60,148 nt of DNA, from the NCBI GenBank assembly GCA_002698425.1, contig NZXU01000117.1, positions 7,762-67,909 of the forward strand. The letters are read 5' to 3'. Below, one piece after another: positions 25,770 through 35,101 of the stretch. How positions within the stretch are numbered: position 1 is the stretch's first letter; each line of letters starts with the position of its first letter. The translations under genes and the position numbers were made by a program. The notes below the pieces were generated by a model. That model had not been told where the DNA came from. It did not search any database and saw nothing but the letters and a program-made list of their open reading frames with translations. Source of the DNA: Ahrensia sp. (GTDB lineage Bacteria > Pseudomonadota > Alphaproteobacteria > Rhizobiales > Rhizobiaceae).

Positions 25770-26075
25770 AGCCGTTCATCTTCAAATGGAAGCAGTTTGA
25801 TGGAATGGATTTTTCGTTCCGGAAAGGAGAATACCGCAGCGCGATATGATTATCGCGCGAGGATTTCGACGCGGCCGGAGCGGAAAAGCCGTCCAAGCCG
25901 GGCGGCGGGTAACGCTCTGGAACTTCGTTCCAGACTGCAATCGTTTGAATTTGTTCTTTCGCGCCCTGGACAGCGTCGCACGACGCTAACGGTGCTTGCA
26001 CCGCGTCGCCTCGCGCTCCTAGCCAGACCGCGAAATCCCTGCGTTCAAACGATTCCATTTTAAGATGAACGGCTC
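25769..26075. mobile_element. 307-bp MITE-like element with 23-bp terminal inverted repeats
   Basis: The left end GAGCCGTTCATCTTCAAATGG matches the reverse complement of the right end (26044-26075) with one mismatch over 23 bases, and after a 1-base gap the match continues into TTTGA. Inside are two perfect hairpins: GCGCGAT-atgatt-ATCGCGC (25839-25858) and TCTGGAAC-ttc-GTTCCAGA (25916-25934). The end motif ATCGTTTGAA recurs internally near 25940. No credible ORF is present. The element sits between the stop of a response regulator and its kinase gene. Whether it moved as a MITE or is an older rhizobial intergenic repeat is open. Confidence 0.7.
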
Positions 26076-26084
26076 TTATCCCGC

Positions 26085-27494
26085 ATGAAACGGTTCCTCG
26101 CAGCCTTCAACACGACGGCGGCGCGTCTTTCGGCGCTCTATCTCATCCTCTTCCTGGCCTGCGCCGTCATCCTGGTCTTCTACATGACCGGATCCGCGGC
26201 GCGCTTTCTCGAGAATGAAACGCGAGAGGCCATCGCCGAGGAGGTTCAGGATCTCGGCGGCGTCTATCAGCGCGCCGGCCTGCGCGTGCTCGTGCGCGAA
26301 CTTGACCGCCGTTCCCGCCGGCCCGGCGCCAATCTCTACATGATCGCCGACAATACCGGCCGCTATCTGGCCGGCAACGTGATCGCCCTGCAGCCTGGTG
26401 TCCTCGACTCGCAGGGCTGGACCGAAAAGCCGTTCGTCTATGCCCGCTTCGGCGATGACGTCGCGGTCATCGACGATCCGGAACGGGCGCCGCGCGCGCT
26501 GGCGCAGGTGATCGTCGTCAACAATGGAATGCGCATCCTCGTCGGCCGAGACCTCGGAGAGCCGCAGCGCTTTCGCGAGATCGTCCGCCAGGCGCTCATT
26601 ACCGCCCTCGGCGTCATGGCGGTGGGCGGCTTCCTGATCTGGTTCTTCGTCGGACGGCGGGCCTTGCAGCGCATTGACCGGGTCTCGGAAGCGAGCGCCC
26701 GCATCGTTGCCGGCGACCTTTCCGGCCGCTTGCCTGTCTCGTCGGCCAATGACGAGTTCGACAGGCTCTCGACCAGCCTCAACGGCATGATCGAGAAGAT
26801 CTCGAAGCTCAATGACGGCTTGCGCGACGTCTCCGATTCCATCGCCCACGACCTGAAGACGCCGCTGACCCGGTTGCGCAACCGTGCCGAGGCGGCGCTG
26901 GCCGGCGATCCGGAAAAGGCGGACTACCGGACGGTGCTGGAGGACATGATCGGCGAGGCCGACCAGTTGATCAAGGTATTCAACGCGCTGTTGCTGATCA
27001 GCCGCGTCGAGGCGGGCTTCTCCAAGCAGAAGCTGGACGAGCTCGATCTTTCGGCGATCTCGGCGGAGGTCGCGGAGCTCTATGAACCGCTTGTCGAGGA
27101 CGCCGGCATGACGCTGGTCAACGCGGTCGACGCGCCGCTGCCGATCGCCGGCAACCGGGAACTGATCGGCCAGGCGATCACCAACCTGATCGACAATGCG
27201 ATCAAATATGGCGGCAAGCCGGACGGGAAGATCACCATCTCCGCCGAACGCACCGCCGGTGGCAAGAGGGTGCGTCTTGCGGTTTCCGACCAGGGGCCCG
27301 GCGTGCCCGACGGGGACAAGGAGCGCGTCAAGGGCCGTTTCGTGCGCCTGGACGAAAGCCGCACCAAGCCGGGCTCCGGCCTCGGCCTGAGCCTCGTGTC
27401 CGCGATCATGGCGCTGCACGGTGGCGATCTGACGCTGGAGGACGCCAATCCCGGCCTCAAAGTTGTGTTGTCCTTTCCCGTCTCCAAGTCTTAG
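26085..27494 (+). CDS. Sensor histidine kinase
   Basis: 469 residues. TM1 about 13-35, periplasmic sensor 36-170 (with GANLYMIADNTGRYLAGNVI), TM2 about 171-190, HAMP about 190-243, phospho-acceptor His255 (DSIAHDLKTPLTRL), and ATPase domain with LIGQAITNLIDNAIKYGG, DQGPGVPDGD and GSGLGLSLV. ATG 26085 lies 9 bases after the repeat element, without an obvious strong ribosome site. It is the cognate partner of the response regulator at 25098. The stimulus is unknown. Confidence 0.9.
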   Translation: MKRFLAAFNTTAARLSALYLILFLACAVILVFYMTGSAARFLENETREAIAEEVQDLGGVYQRAGLRVLVRELDRRSRRPGANLYMIADNTGRYLAGNVIALQPGVLDSQGWTEKPFVYARFGDDVAVIDDPERAPRALAQVIVVNNGMRILVGRDLGEPQRFREIVRQALITALGVMAVGGFLIWFFVGRRALQRIDRVSEASARIVAGDLSGRLPVSSANDEFDRLSTSLNGMIEKISKLNDGLRDVSDSIAHDLKTPLTRLRNRAEAALAGDPEKADYRTVLEDMIGEADQLIKVFNALLLISRVEAGFSKQKLDELDLSAISAEVAELYEPLVEDAGMTLVNAVDAPLPIAGNRELIGQAITNLIDNAIKYGGKPDGKITISAERTAGGKRVRLAVSDQGPGVPDGDKERVKGRFVRLDESRTKPGSGLGLSLVSAIMALHGGDLTLEDANPGLKVVLSFPVSKS

Positions 27495-27575
27495 ATCGAG
27501 GCTTGGCTGTTTGAATCGCTTTCGCAGCGGCGGTAGCCAAGTTGCGGAAATGATTCACGGATCGCGGAGGGGATT

Positions 27576-30536
27576 TTGGCAGAGGACGGCACGACGTGGT
27601 TCGAAGCGCCAATAAATGCACTGGACGCCGGCGACGCGGACGCGCTCGGCAAAGCGCGTGACTCGCTTGCGGCCGCAGCGGAAAAGGTTGGCGCGAACCG
27701 CCTGAAGGCGCTTGCGGAGGAGGGCGGTCCGCTAGCCGATTTCCTCCTTTCCGTCATGGTGCTGTCGCCCTTCCTCGGTCACCAGATCGAGCGTCAGGCC
27801 GCCATGCTCGAAAGCCTTTTCGACGTGCCGCTGATGACGCAGCTGCAGGCGATTATCGACCGCACCGAAGCCAGGCGGCATAGCGACGGGATCGCCGAGA
27901 GCGAGGGCGCGCTGATGACGGATCTGCGCCGCGAGAAGGCGGCGCTTCACCTGCTGATCGCGCTCGGCGACCTCTCGGGCACGCTGCCGGTCATGCAGGC
28001 GACCGACTGGCTGTCGCGCTTTGCAGAGGTCTCGCTGGGCGCGTCGCTCGCCTTCCTGCTGAGCGACGCTCACAATAGCGGAAAGCTTGTCCTGTCCGAT
28101 CCGGATGAGCCCGAAGCGGGCTCCGGCTGGATCGTGCTGTCGATGGGAAAGCTCGGCGCGCATGAGCTGAACTATTCTTCCGACATCGACCTGATCGTGC
28201 TGTTCGACCCGGATCCGCCGGGCCTGACCTGGCCGGACCGCTACATGATCGGCGAAACGCTGAACCGGATGACCCGGCGCCTGCTGCGCATCATGCAGGA
28301 GCGGACCGGCGACGGCTATGTCTTCCGCAGCGATCTGCGCCTGCGCCCCGACCCCGGCGCGACGCCGCTGGCGATCGGGGTGGAGGCGGCGCTCGTCTAT
28401 TACGAGGCGCGCGGCCAGAACTGGGAACGGGCCGCGATGATCAAGGCGAAGCCCGCGGCCGGCGACATCGAGGCGGGCGAACGATTCCTCTATGAACTGC
28501 GCCCTTTCATCTGGCGCAAGCATCTCGACTACGCCTCGATCGCCGATGTCCATGCCATCAAGCGCCAGATCCATGCGCACAAGGGCCATGGCGCCATCGC
28601 CATCGAGGGCCACAATGTGAAGCTCGGCCGCGGTGGCATTCGCGAGATCGAGTTCTTCGTCCAGACCCAGCAATTGATCTTCGGCGGGCGCGTGCCGGAA
28701 CTGCGCGGGCGCGGCACGCTTGCGATGCTGAAGGCGCTGGCCGATCACGGCTCCATCGAGGATGACGCCGCTGACACTCTGACGCGCTGCTATTGCTTCC
28801 TGCGCCGTGTCGAGCACGCCATCCAGATGATCGGCGACGAGCAGACCCACAAGCTGCCGGACGACCCCGCCGGGATCGACCGTGTCGCCCGCATGCTGGG
28901 CTACGACGGAGACGAGCCGTTCCGCACCGATCTCCTCGGCACCCTGCGCGCTGTCGAAACCCATTACGCCGCCCTTTTCGAACACGAGGCCGAACTTGGC
29001 GACGAGGGCAATCTCGTCTTCACCGGCGGCGAACCGGATCCGGACACCGTCGAGACCCTGTCCCGCATGGGCTATGCACGGCCTGCCGATATCTGGCGCG
29101 TCGTCAGCCAGTGGCACATGGGCCGCTATCGCGCCGTCCAGTCGGAGCGCGCCCGCGAAAGGCTGACGGAGATCACGCCCTTCCTGCTCAGGACTTTCGG
29201 AGAAAGCGGCCATGCCGACGAAGGCGTCATCGGCTTCGACCGCTTCCTCTCCGGACTGCCTGCCGGCATCCAGGTCTTTTCCATGCTGCAATCCAATCCG
29301 CGGCTGATCCAGCTCCTTGCCCTGATCCTGTCGGCCGCGCCGCGTCTCGGCTCGATCATTTCCGCCAAGCCGCTGGTCTTCGACGGCATGCTCGACCCGG
29401 CCTTCTTCTCCGGCGTGCCGACGAAAGAGGAACTGCGCGTACGCCTCGACGCCTTTCTCGGCGAGGCGAGGGCCTATGAGGAGACGCTCGACCGCCTGCG
29501 CATCTTCGCGTCGGAACAGCGCTTCCTGATCGGCGTGCGGCTGCTGACCGGAAACCTGGAGCCGATCCGCGCCGGGCACGCCTATTCCGATCTGGCCGAA
29601 CTGATCCTCGAAAACGCCTTGATGGAAGCGCGGGTCGAACTCGCGGACAAGCATGGCGTCATCGAGGGCTCGCAGGTTTGCGTCATCGGGCTCGGGCGGC
29701 TCGGATCGCGCGAGATGACGGCGGGCAGCGATCTCGACCTGATTCTCCTCTACGACGCGCCGGCCGACGCCGAGAGCAACGGCGCGAAACCGCTTGCCGC
29801 ATCGATGTACTTCATGCGCCTGACCCAGCGTCTGACCTCGGCCCTGTCAGCGCCGATGGCGGAGGGCATTCTCTATGAAGTCGATTTCCGCCTGCGCCCG
29901 TCCGGCAACAAGGGGCCGCTCGCCACGTCTTTCTCCGGTTTTTCGAAGTATCAGCGCAACGAGGCCTGGACCTGGGAGCACCAGGCGCTGTGCCGCGCGC
30001 GCGCTGTCGCCGGCGATGCCGAACTGCGCGAGCGGACCGACCGGGAACTGCAGGCAATCCTGCAACTCCCGCGCGATCCGAAAAAGCTCAGGGACGACAT
30101 CGTCTCAATGCGGCGGCGGCTTCTGAAAGAGAAATCGACCACTTCCATCTGGGATTTGAAGCTGGTCGAAGGTGGTCTGACAGACATTGATTTCATTGCA
30201 CAATTTCTCGTTCTGTCGGAATTACCAAATGGTAATTTGAACGGCCGTGATGCCGCACGTATCTTTCAATCATCGGAAGGCGGCGGTCTCGACGACAATG
30301 CGAAGGAAGTCCTGATCCGCGCCTTTGCCGACTATACGGCGATCATGCAGTTGGTCCGCCTGTGCTCGGAAAAGGGGTTCGCCCCCGAAACCGCGCCGAA
30401 AGGACTGATCGATCGCCTCTGTGCGGCTGCCAATGTCCCCACACTGGAGACGTTGCAGGCGCAGCTGGTGGAGACTGAAAGGCAGGTGGCGGAGATATTC
30501 CGGACTTTCCTTGGGGATCCGCATCCCGAACCGTGA
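27576..30536 (+). CDS. glnE: Glutamine synthetase adenylyltransferase / adenylyl-removing enzyme GlnE
   Basis: 986 residues from TTG 27576, which has GGAGGGG at 27566-27572. GlnE adds AMP to glutamine synthetase when nitrogen is plentiful and removes it when nitrogen is scarce. The two nucleotidyltransferase domains are both intact: N-terminal removase with NYSSDIDLIVLFD at about residue 200-212, and C-terminal transferase with AGSDLDLILLYDAP at about 716-729. LGRGGIREIEFFVQTQQLIF and DIDFIAQFLVL are the family blocks after each. It follows the two-component pair as in S. meliloti. Confidence 0.95.
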   Translation: MAEDGTTWFEAPINALDAGDADALGKARDSLAAAAEKVGANRLKALAEEGGPLADFLLSVMVLSPFLGHQIERQAAMLESLFDVPLMTQLQAIIDRTEARRHSDGIAESEGALMTDLRREKAALHLLIALGDLSGTLPVMQATDWLSRFAEVSLGASLAFLLSDAHNSGKLVLSDPDEPEAGSGWIVLSMGKLGAHELNYSSDIDLIVLFDPDPPGLTWPDRYMIGETLNRMTRRLLRIMQERTGDGYVFRSDLRLRPDPGATPLAIGVEAALVYYEARGQNWERAAMIKAKPAAGDIEAGERFLYELRPFIWRKHLDYASIADVHAIKRQIHAHKGHGAIAIEGHNVKLGRGGIREIEFFVQTQQLIFGGRVPELRGRGTLAMLKALADHGSIEDDAADTLTRCYCFLRRVEHAIQMIGDEQTHKLPDDPAGIDRVARMLGYDGDEPFRTDLLGTLRAVETHYAALFEHEAELGDEGNLVFTGGEPDPDTVETLSRMGYARPADIWRVVSQWHMGRYRAVQSERARERLTEITPFLLRTFGESGHADEGVIGFDRFLSGLPAGIQVFSMLQSNPRLIQLLALILSAAPRLGSIISAKPLVFDGMLDPAFFSGVPTKEELRVRLDAFLGEARAYEETLDRLRIFASEQRFLIGVRLLTGNLEPIRAGHAYSDLAELILENALMEARVELADKHGVIEGSQVCVIGLGRLGSREMTAGSDLDLILLYDAPADAESNGAKPLAASMYFMRLTQRLTSALSAPMAEGILYEVDFRLRPSGNKGPLATSFSGFSKYQRNEAWTWEHQALCRARAVAGDAELRERTDRELQAILQLPRDPKKLRDDIVSMRRRLLKEKSTTSIWDLKLVEGGLTDIDFIAQFLVLSELPNGNLNGRDAARIFQSSEGGGLDDNAKEVLIRAFADYTAIMQLVRLCSEKGFAPETAPKGLIDRLCAAANVPTLETLQAQLVETERQVAEIFRTFLGDPHPEP

Positions 30537-30597
30537 AGGGAAGCGCGGCGGAGAACTCTGAGCATCGGGGATGACAAACGATGCAAAGGATTGTGTG

Positions 30598-31362
30598 ATG
30601 AAAACCAAGTCGAAGATCGTCCTGCTTCTGGCAGGCGCCGCCATGTCCGCTACCGCAGCCGTCGCCTATGCGCAGACCGCCGGCGGCAACCAGCAAACGC
30701 CGCCCGGCATGCAGAATTGCGAGCAGGGCACGCCCGGCCAGGGGCCTTGCGGCGAGGGCATGGGCCCTCAGGGAATGGGCGAGCCGGGAATGGGCCGCCA
30801 GGCCATGGGTGAACGCGGGATGGGCCCGCGTGACGGCGAGTTCCGCGGCGAGCGCCATGGCAAGTGGGGCCGCCACATGGCGTCCAGTGAAGAAGGCCGC
30901 CGCGGCCCGGGCATGATGGGACAGCGCGGCCACGGTTTCGGCGGCAAGCGCGGCCAGGGCCCGAATTTCGAGCTCATGTTCCAGAAGGCCGACAAGGACA
31001 ATTCGGGCTCGGTGACGCTCGAGGAATTCGCCGCGGCCATGCCGATGCAGTTCGCCGATGCGGACGCCGATGGCGACGGCAGCATCACGGCCCAGGAACT
31101 GGCCGACCAGATGCAGCGTCAGATGCTGCTGCGTCGCGCAGAGATGATGATCAAGCGCTTCGACACCGACAATGACGGCAAGGTCTCGACCGCCGAAATC
31201 GAGAAGGCCCAGCAGGACCGCTTCGCGAAGCTGGATGTCGATGAATCGGGCGCGATCGAGAAGGACGAAATGCAGCTGCGCCGGGGCGGCGACCGTGACG
31301 GTCGGGGCGGCCATGGCAAGTTCCACCGCTTCCACGACAAAGGCGGCTACGGCCGCAACTGA
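30598..31362 (+). CDS. Secreted protein with Met/Gly-rich segment and four EF-hands
   Basis: 254 residues, AAAGGA ribosome site before ATG 30598. Signal peptide 1-25 (VAYA cleavage). Residues 55-76 are a Met/Gly repeat (GPQGMGEPGMGRQAMGERGM), and 85-125 and 226-254 are Gly/His/Arg-rich. Four canonical 12-residue Ca-binding loops are readable: 132-143, 156-167, 189-200 and 213-224, each starting with Asp and ending with Glu. It probably acts as a periplasmic calcium binder or sensor; the Met/His-rich parts could bind other metals. It converges on pleC, 26 bp away. Confidence 0.85.
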   Translation: MKTKSKIVLLLAGAAMSATAAVAYAQTAGGNQQTPPGMQNCEQGTPGQGPCGEGMGPQGMGEPGMGRQAMGERGMGPRDGEFRGERHGKWGRHMASSEEGRRGPGMMGQRGHGFGGKRGQGPNFELMFQKADKDNSGSVTLEEFAAAMPMQFADADADGDGSITAQELADQMQRQMLLRRAEMMIKRFDTDNDGKVSTAEIEKAQQDRFAKLDVDESGAIEKDEMQLRRGGDRDGRGGHGKFHRFHDKGGYGRN

Positions 31363-31388
31363 TCCCTGACCGCGATCTCCTCTTGATG

Positions 31389-33722
31389 TCAGGCCGCAGG
31401 GGCCGCCATGGGCGGCTCCTGTTTTTTCGTATCAACCGTGCCCTCCGGTGCGCTGCAGGGAATGCGCACGGCCACGATCGTGCCCTTGGAGGGCTTGGAG
31501 CGGATCTTCAGCGAGCCGCCATGCAATTCGGTGAGTGAACGGGCGATGGCAAGGCCGAGGCCCGAGCCGGAATGGTTCTTGGTCAACTGGTTTTGAACCT
31601 GCTCGAACGGCCGCCCGAGCCGCTTCAGCGCCGCGGCTGGTATGCCGCAGCCGGTATCCTCGATGGAAATCTGGATGGCTCCGCCCACCGACTTGGCGCG
31701 GATGCGGATTCGTCCGCCTTCGTCGGTGAATTTCACCGCATTGGACAGGAGGTTGATGACGATCTGCTTCATCGCGCGCTTGTCGGCGAAGACGCGCATG
31801 GTCTCGCCCACCGACTGCTCCACGGCGATATTCTTTTCCTTGGCCTGCATCGCCACCATGTGCATCGTTTCCTCGATGAGCGGCGCGAGATCCTGGGTTT
31901 CGCGATCCAGCTCGATCTTGCCGGCCTCGATCTTCGACATGTCGAGTATGTCGTCGATGACGCCGAGCAGGAACGTGCCCGAGGAGTGGATGTCGCCGAC
32001 ATATTCGAGATAGCGGTCGGACCCGAGCGGGCCGAACATGCCCGACTGCAGGATTTCCGAGAAGCCGATGATGGCGTTCAGCGGCGTGCGCAACTCATGA
32101 GACATGTTGGCCAGGAAACCGGATTTCGCCTTGTTGGCGGCCTCCGCACGGTCGCGCGCTTCGAGGAATTTCCCGTTCAGTTCTTCCAGTTCGCCGGCTT
32201 TTTGCTGCGATGCCTTGCGGGCAACCGACAGGTCGTCGATCGTCGCCATCAGCCGCCGCTCGCTTTCGATCAGCCTTTCCTGGTGCAGCTTCAGCTGGGT
32301 GATGTCCGTGCCGACCGATATCGTGCCGCCGCTCGACGTGCGCCGCTCATTGACCTGCAGCCACCGCCCGTCGGCGATCTGGCGCTCGAAGGTCTGGGCC
32401 TCGTGATGCGTCTTCGGATTGGGTATGCGCTTCTCGCTGACCGGCCGGCGCATCATCGCGTTGATCGTCTCGCGCGGCGTGCCCGGCGCGATCGCATCGG
32501 CGGGCAGGCCGTTATATTCCTGGAACTTGGTGTTGCACATGATGAGCCGCTCGCCTGCGTCCCACAGCGCGAAGCTCTCCGACGTGCTCTCGATCGCCGC
32601 ACGCAGATTGTCGTTTGCGATGGCGTTCTCGTCGGCGAGGCGCTGCTGCTCGGTGACGTCGACCGCGATACCGATCAGGTGGATGCCGCTGCCGCCCTTT
32701 TCGACCAGTTCGGTGCGGATGCGCATCCAGCGATACTGCCCGGCCGCGTGGCGCATGCGAAACAGCTGGTCGACGCGGCGGATCTCCTGCGCGGCGGCGC
32801 GTTCCGCGAGATCGAACAGGTCGATGTCTTCGGGATGGATAAGGTCCTTCACTTCGCCGAAAGACAGGATGTCGTCGGTCGCCTCGTAGCCGAGCATGTC
32901 GAACATCGAGCGCGACCAGTAGATGCGCCCGCGCGCCAGATCCCAGTCCCACAGCCCGCAATGTCCGCGCGTCAGCGCGAGGTCGACACGTTTCTGCGTC
33001 TCGCAATAGGTCTCGTCGGCTTCCTTGGCCCGCGCCGCCTGGCCGAAATAGGCATAGAGCAGGATGATCAGGATCGATGAGGAGGCGACGAACAGCGTCA
33101 CGTTGAGCGAGACGCGCTTGCGCCACTGCGCGAACAGGTCCGTCTCCGATTGCAGCACGGCGATGACCGCATCTCCGTCGCCCAGCTTCGACAAGGCGGC
33201 GATATAGGCGTCCCCGCCGAGCGTCACGCTCTGCACGCCGGCATCGGAGCCGAACAGGAACAGCGCCTGTTCGCCATGGAGTATCTGCCGGAGGTTCGCG
33301 CCGAGAAACTCGCGGCGCTGGCCGCGCGCACCGATGATCGTGCCGGTCTCGTTGGTGACCAGAAGGAAGCGGCCGTCATAGGTCGTCTCGTCGGGCAGGG
33401 CCCGCGCCAGAACCTGTTCGAACTGGGTGCCGTTTTTCGGTGCGAAGCCGGATTGCGATGCGGTCTGCACCGCCGAATGCGCCGTTCCCGAAATCAGCGC
33501 CAGATAAAGCTGCGCGTCCCGGATCGTCTCGGACCGGTCGGTCATCAACGACATGGCGCGCGCGGCGAAGACGACCGCGAGGAAGATCGTGATCAGGACG
33601 GGAATGGACTTCTTCAGGATCGGCTCGATTGCCTCGAGCCTCGAATAAGCGGGGCCGGCCAGAAAGCGGGCATGGCCGGTCATGGCTGTAGATGTGGAAT
33701 TGTCTATTCCCGCAACTGACAA
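31389..33722 (-). CDS. pleC: PleC-type cell-cycle sensor histidine kinase/phosphatase
   Basis: 777 residues from TTG 33722, preceded by GAGGGG; ATG at 33683 would shorten it by 13 residues. TM1 about 38-58, periplasmic domain, TM2 about 205-226, PAS domain about 245-360, a second PAS-like region about 368-480, coiled coil 480-535, phospho-acceptor His542 (ANMSHELRTPLNAIIGF), ATPase with GSGLGLAIARSL. PleC acts on the single-domain regulator DivK in alphaproteobacterial cell-cycle control; in S. meliloti pleC follows glnE, as here. Identity rests on architecture plus that gene order. Confidence 0.72.
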   Translation of the reverse strand: MSVAGIDNSTSTAMTGHARFLAGPAYSRLEAIEPILKKSIPVLITIFLAVVFAARAMSLMTDRSETIRDAQLYLALISGTAHSAVQTASQSGFAPKNGTQFEQVLARALPDETTYDGRFLLVTNETGTIIGARGQRREFLGANLRQILHGEQALFLFGSDAGVQSVTLGGDAYIAALSKLGDGDAVIAVLQSETDLFAQWRKRVSLNVTLFVASSSILIILLYAYFGQAARAKEADETYCETQKRVDLALTRGHCGLWDWDLARGRIYWSRSMFDMLGYEATDDILSFGEVKDLIHPEDIDLFDLAERAAAQEIRRVDQLFRMRHAAGQYRWMRIRTELVEKGGSGIHLIGIAVDVTEQQRLADENAIANDNLRAAIESTSESFALWDAGERLIMCNTKFQEYNGLPADAIAPGTPRETINAMMRRPVSEKRIPNPKTHHEAQTFERQIADGRWLQVNERRTSSGGTISVGTDITQLKLHQERLIESERRLMATIDDLSVARKASQQKAGELEELNGKFLEARDRAEAANKAKSGFLANMSHELRTPLNAIIGFSEILQSGMFGPLGSDRYLEYVGDIHSSGTFLLGVIDDILDMSKIEAGKIELDRETQDLAPLIEETMHMVAMQAKEKNIAVEQSVGETMRVFADKRAMKQIVINLLSNAVKFTDEGGRIRIRAKSVGGAIQISIEDTGCGIPAAALKRLGRPFEQVQNQLTKNHSGSGLGLAIARSLTELHGGSLKIRSKPSKGTIVAVRIPCSAPEGTVDTKKQEPPMAAPAA

Positions 33723-33819
33723 AATCCGTCCCCTCGGCGCCCGCAGGCAACCGTTCCGGCCTCCGCAAAAAGGCCACGCGCAAACCGCTTGTTTTGAAAC
33801 ATGATCCGGCTACCGCACT

Positions 33820-33855
33820 CCCGAATCATCCATAATGAATCAAAAGTGATTCGGG
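33820..33855. promoter_or_regulatory. Palindrome with three GANTC (CcrM) sites upstream of pleC
   Basis: CCCGAATCA (33820-33828) and TGATTCGGG (33847-33855) are perfect 9-bp inverted arms, and a nested GAATCA-aaag-TGATTC (33837-33852) shares the right arm. Three GANTC sites result (33823, 33837, 33848), about 100 bp upstream of the pleC start. CcrM methylates GANTC in alphaproteobacteria, and promoters with clustered sites are often cell-cycle controlled. Confidence 0.6.
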
Positions 33856-33932
33856 CTGTCCACCCGTCCGGCGTTAATTTTTTGGAAAGGTTTCGCGCGA
33901 GGCGCGGAAAGGGCAACTTCTTGCCCGAAAAC

Positions 33933-34253
33933 TCACTTCAAGACCGACATCGGATCGGTGATGCGGTGGGCCTGGAAGGTGTCGGGCAGGGGCGTCAGTT
34001 CGATCGTTTCGACAATTCCGGCTCGCGCGAACGGATCGCCCCCGGCGAAACCGCGGGCGCTTTCCATGTCTTTGGCTTCCAGGATTCCGAAATTGCCGAT
34101 GGACGCGCCGTTGTCGTCAACGAGCGCCGCGCCGATCAGGACCGCGGCGAGGCCTTCTCCACCCGACTTCACCCAGTCGCGGTGTTCCGCTCGGTGGATG
34201 TCGCGTTTCGCATCCATCCCCGAATGGTGAAGGCATCGCATGAGGAAATACAT
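33933..34253 (-). CDS. YCII-family protein, last gene of the lig operon
   Basis: 106 residues. YCII/DUF1330-like ferredoxin-fold enzyme; it has the conserved His-Asp features of the family (HHSGMDAKRDIHRAEHRDWV) and the repeat-like end GDPFARAGIVETIELTPL, near-universal in YciI. Members include hydrolases and dehalogenase-like proteins; here it may act on a ring-cleavage product. It starts 3 bases after the ligB stop, so it is co-transcribed. Confidence 0.85.
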   Translation of the reverse strand: MYFLMRCLHHSGMDAKRDIHRAEHRDWVKSGGEGLAAVLIGAALVDDNGASIGNFGILEAKDMESARGFAGGDPFARAGIVETIELTPLPDTFQAHRITDPMSVLK

Positions 34254-34256
34254 TGG

Positions 34257-35099
34257 TCACGCCGCGTTCTCTAGGACAACCATGCCCGCACCGGTCAGCG
34301 AGGCGGGCGCATGGTAGTGTTTGTGCTTCAGTTCGACGTGGCTGTCCATCGCCGCACGCATCACCAGCCACATGATCAGTTCCGCGCCCTCGGAGCCGAA
34401 TTGCTCGACATAATCTTCGCGGCTCATCTGGCGGTATTTCTCGTAGTCATTGGCGATGCCGTCGAGCCAGGCTTCGTCCGCTTCGCGGTTGATGAAGCCG
34501 GCGCGGCTGCCCTGCAACTGGTGCGATAGCCCGCCCGTGCCCATGATGACCACGCGCTCGTCGCCCGGGAAGCTTTCGATCGCTTCACGCAGAACCTCGC
34601 CCATTTCCCAGCAGCGCTGCGGTGTGGGGATCGGATACTGGATGGTGTTGACCCAGATCGGCACGATCTTGACCGGCCATTTTTCCGGACGGCCGAAGAA
34701 CAGTTCCATTGGCACCTGCAGCCCGTGATCGACCTCGATCTCGCGGCAAACCAGCGGATCGAAATGCTTCTCGACGAGCTTGTCGACGAAATGCCACGAC
34801 AGTTCCGCCGCGCCTTCGAAAGAGGGGATCGCGCGCGCGCCCCAGCCTTCATCGACCGGATTGTAGTGTTCCGCCACACCGACGGCGAAAGTCGGCACAC
34901 GGTCGAGGAAGAAGGTGTTGCCGTGATCGTTGAAGATCACAACGGCGATGTCGGGCTTAGCTTCTTCCATCCATTTCTTGCCGGCAACGTAGCCGTCGAA
35001 GAAGGGCTTCCAGTCGGGTGTTTCCGCCAAACCCTTGTCGAGCGCGACGCCGATGGAGGGGACGTGGCTGGTTCCGATGCCGCCGATGATCTTCGCCAT
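34257..35099 (-). CDS. ligB: Class III extradiol dioxygenase, catalytic beta subunit (LigB-type)
   Basis: 280 residues. Fe(II)-dependent meta-cleavage of catecholic acids such as protocatechuate or gallate. Metal-ligand regions visible: GIGTSHVPSIG at the start (His about 11), FNDHGNTFF (about 56-64), and the catalytic His-containing GTGGLSHQLQG segment (about 187-197). Length and order fit LigB. It follows ligA by 2 bases. The true substrate is not fixed; no lig downstream pathway genes are present in the window. Confidence 0.88.
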   Translation of the reverse strand: MAKIIGGIGTSHVPSIGVALDKGLAETPDWKPFFDGYVAGKKWMEEAKPDIAVVIFNDHGNTFFLDRVPTFAVGVAEHYNPVDEGWGARAIPSFEGAAELSWHFVDKLVEKHFDPLVCREIEVDHGLQVPMELFFGRPEKWPVKIVPIWVNTIQYPIPTPQRCWEMGEVLREAIESFPGDERVVIMGTGGLSHQLQGSRAGFINREADEAWLDGIANDYEKYRQMSREDYVEQFGSEGAELIMWLVMRAAMDSHVELKHKHYHAPASLTGAGMVVLENAA

Positions 35100-35101
35100 G
35101 C

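Noticed and set aside
25797..26063. 88-codon plus-strand ORF inside the 307-bp element
   Set aside because: It covers both hairpins and has no domain and no ribosome site; most likely chance.
27732..29654. 640-codon minus-strand ORF
   Set aside because: Shadow of glnE, whose two nucleotidyltransferase motifs are both readable on the plus strand.
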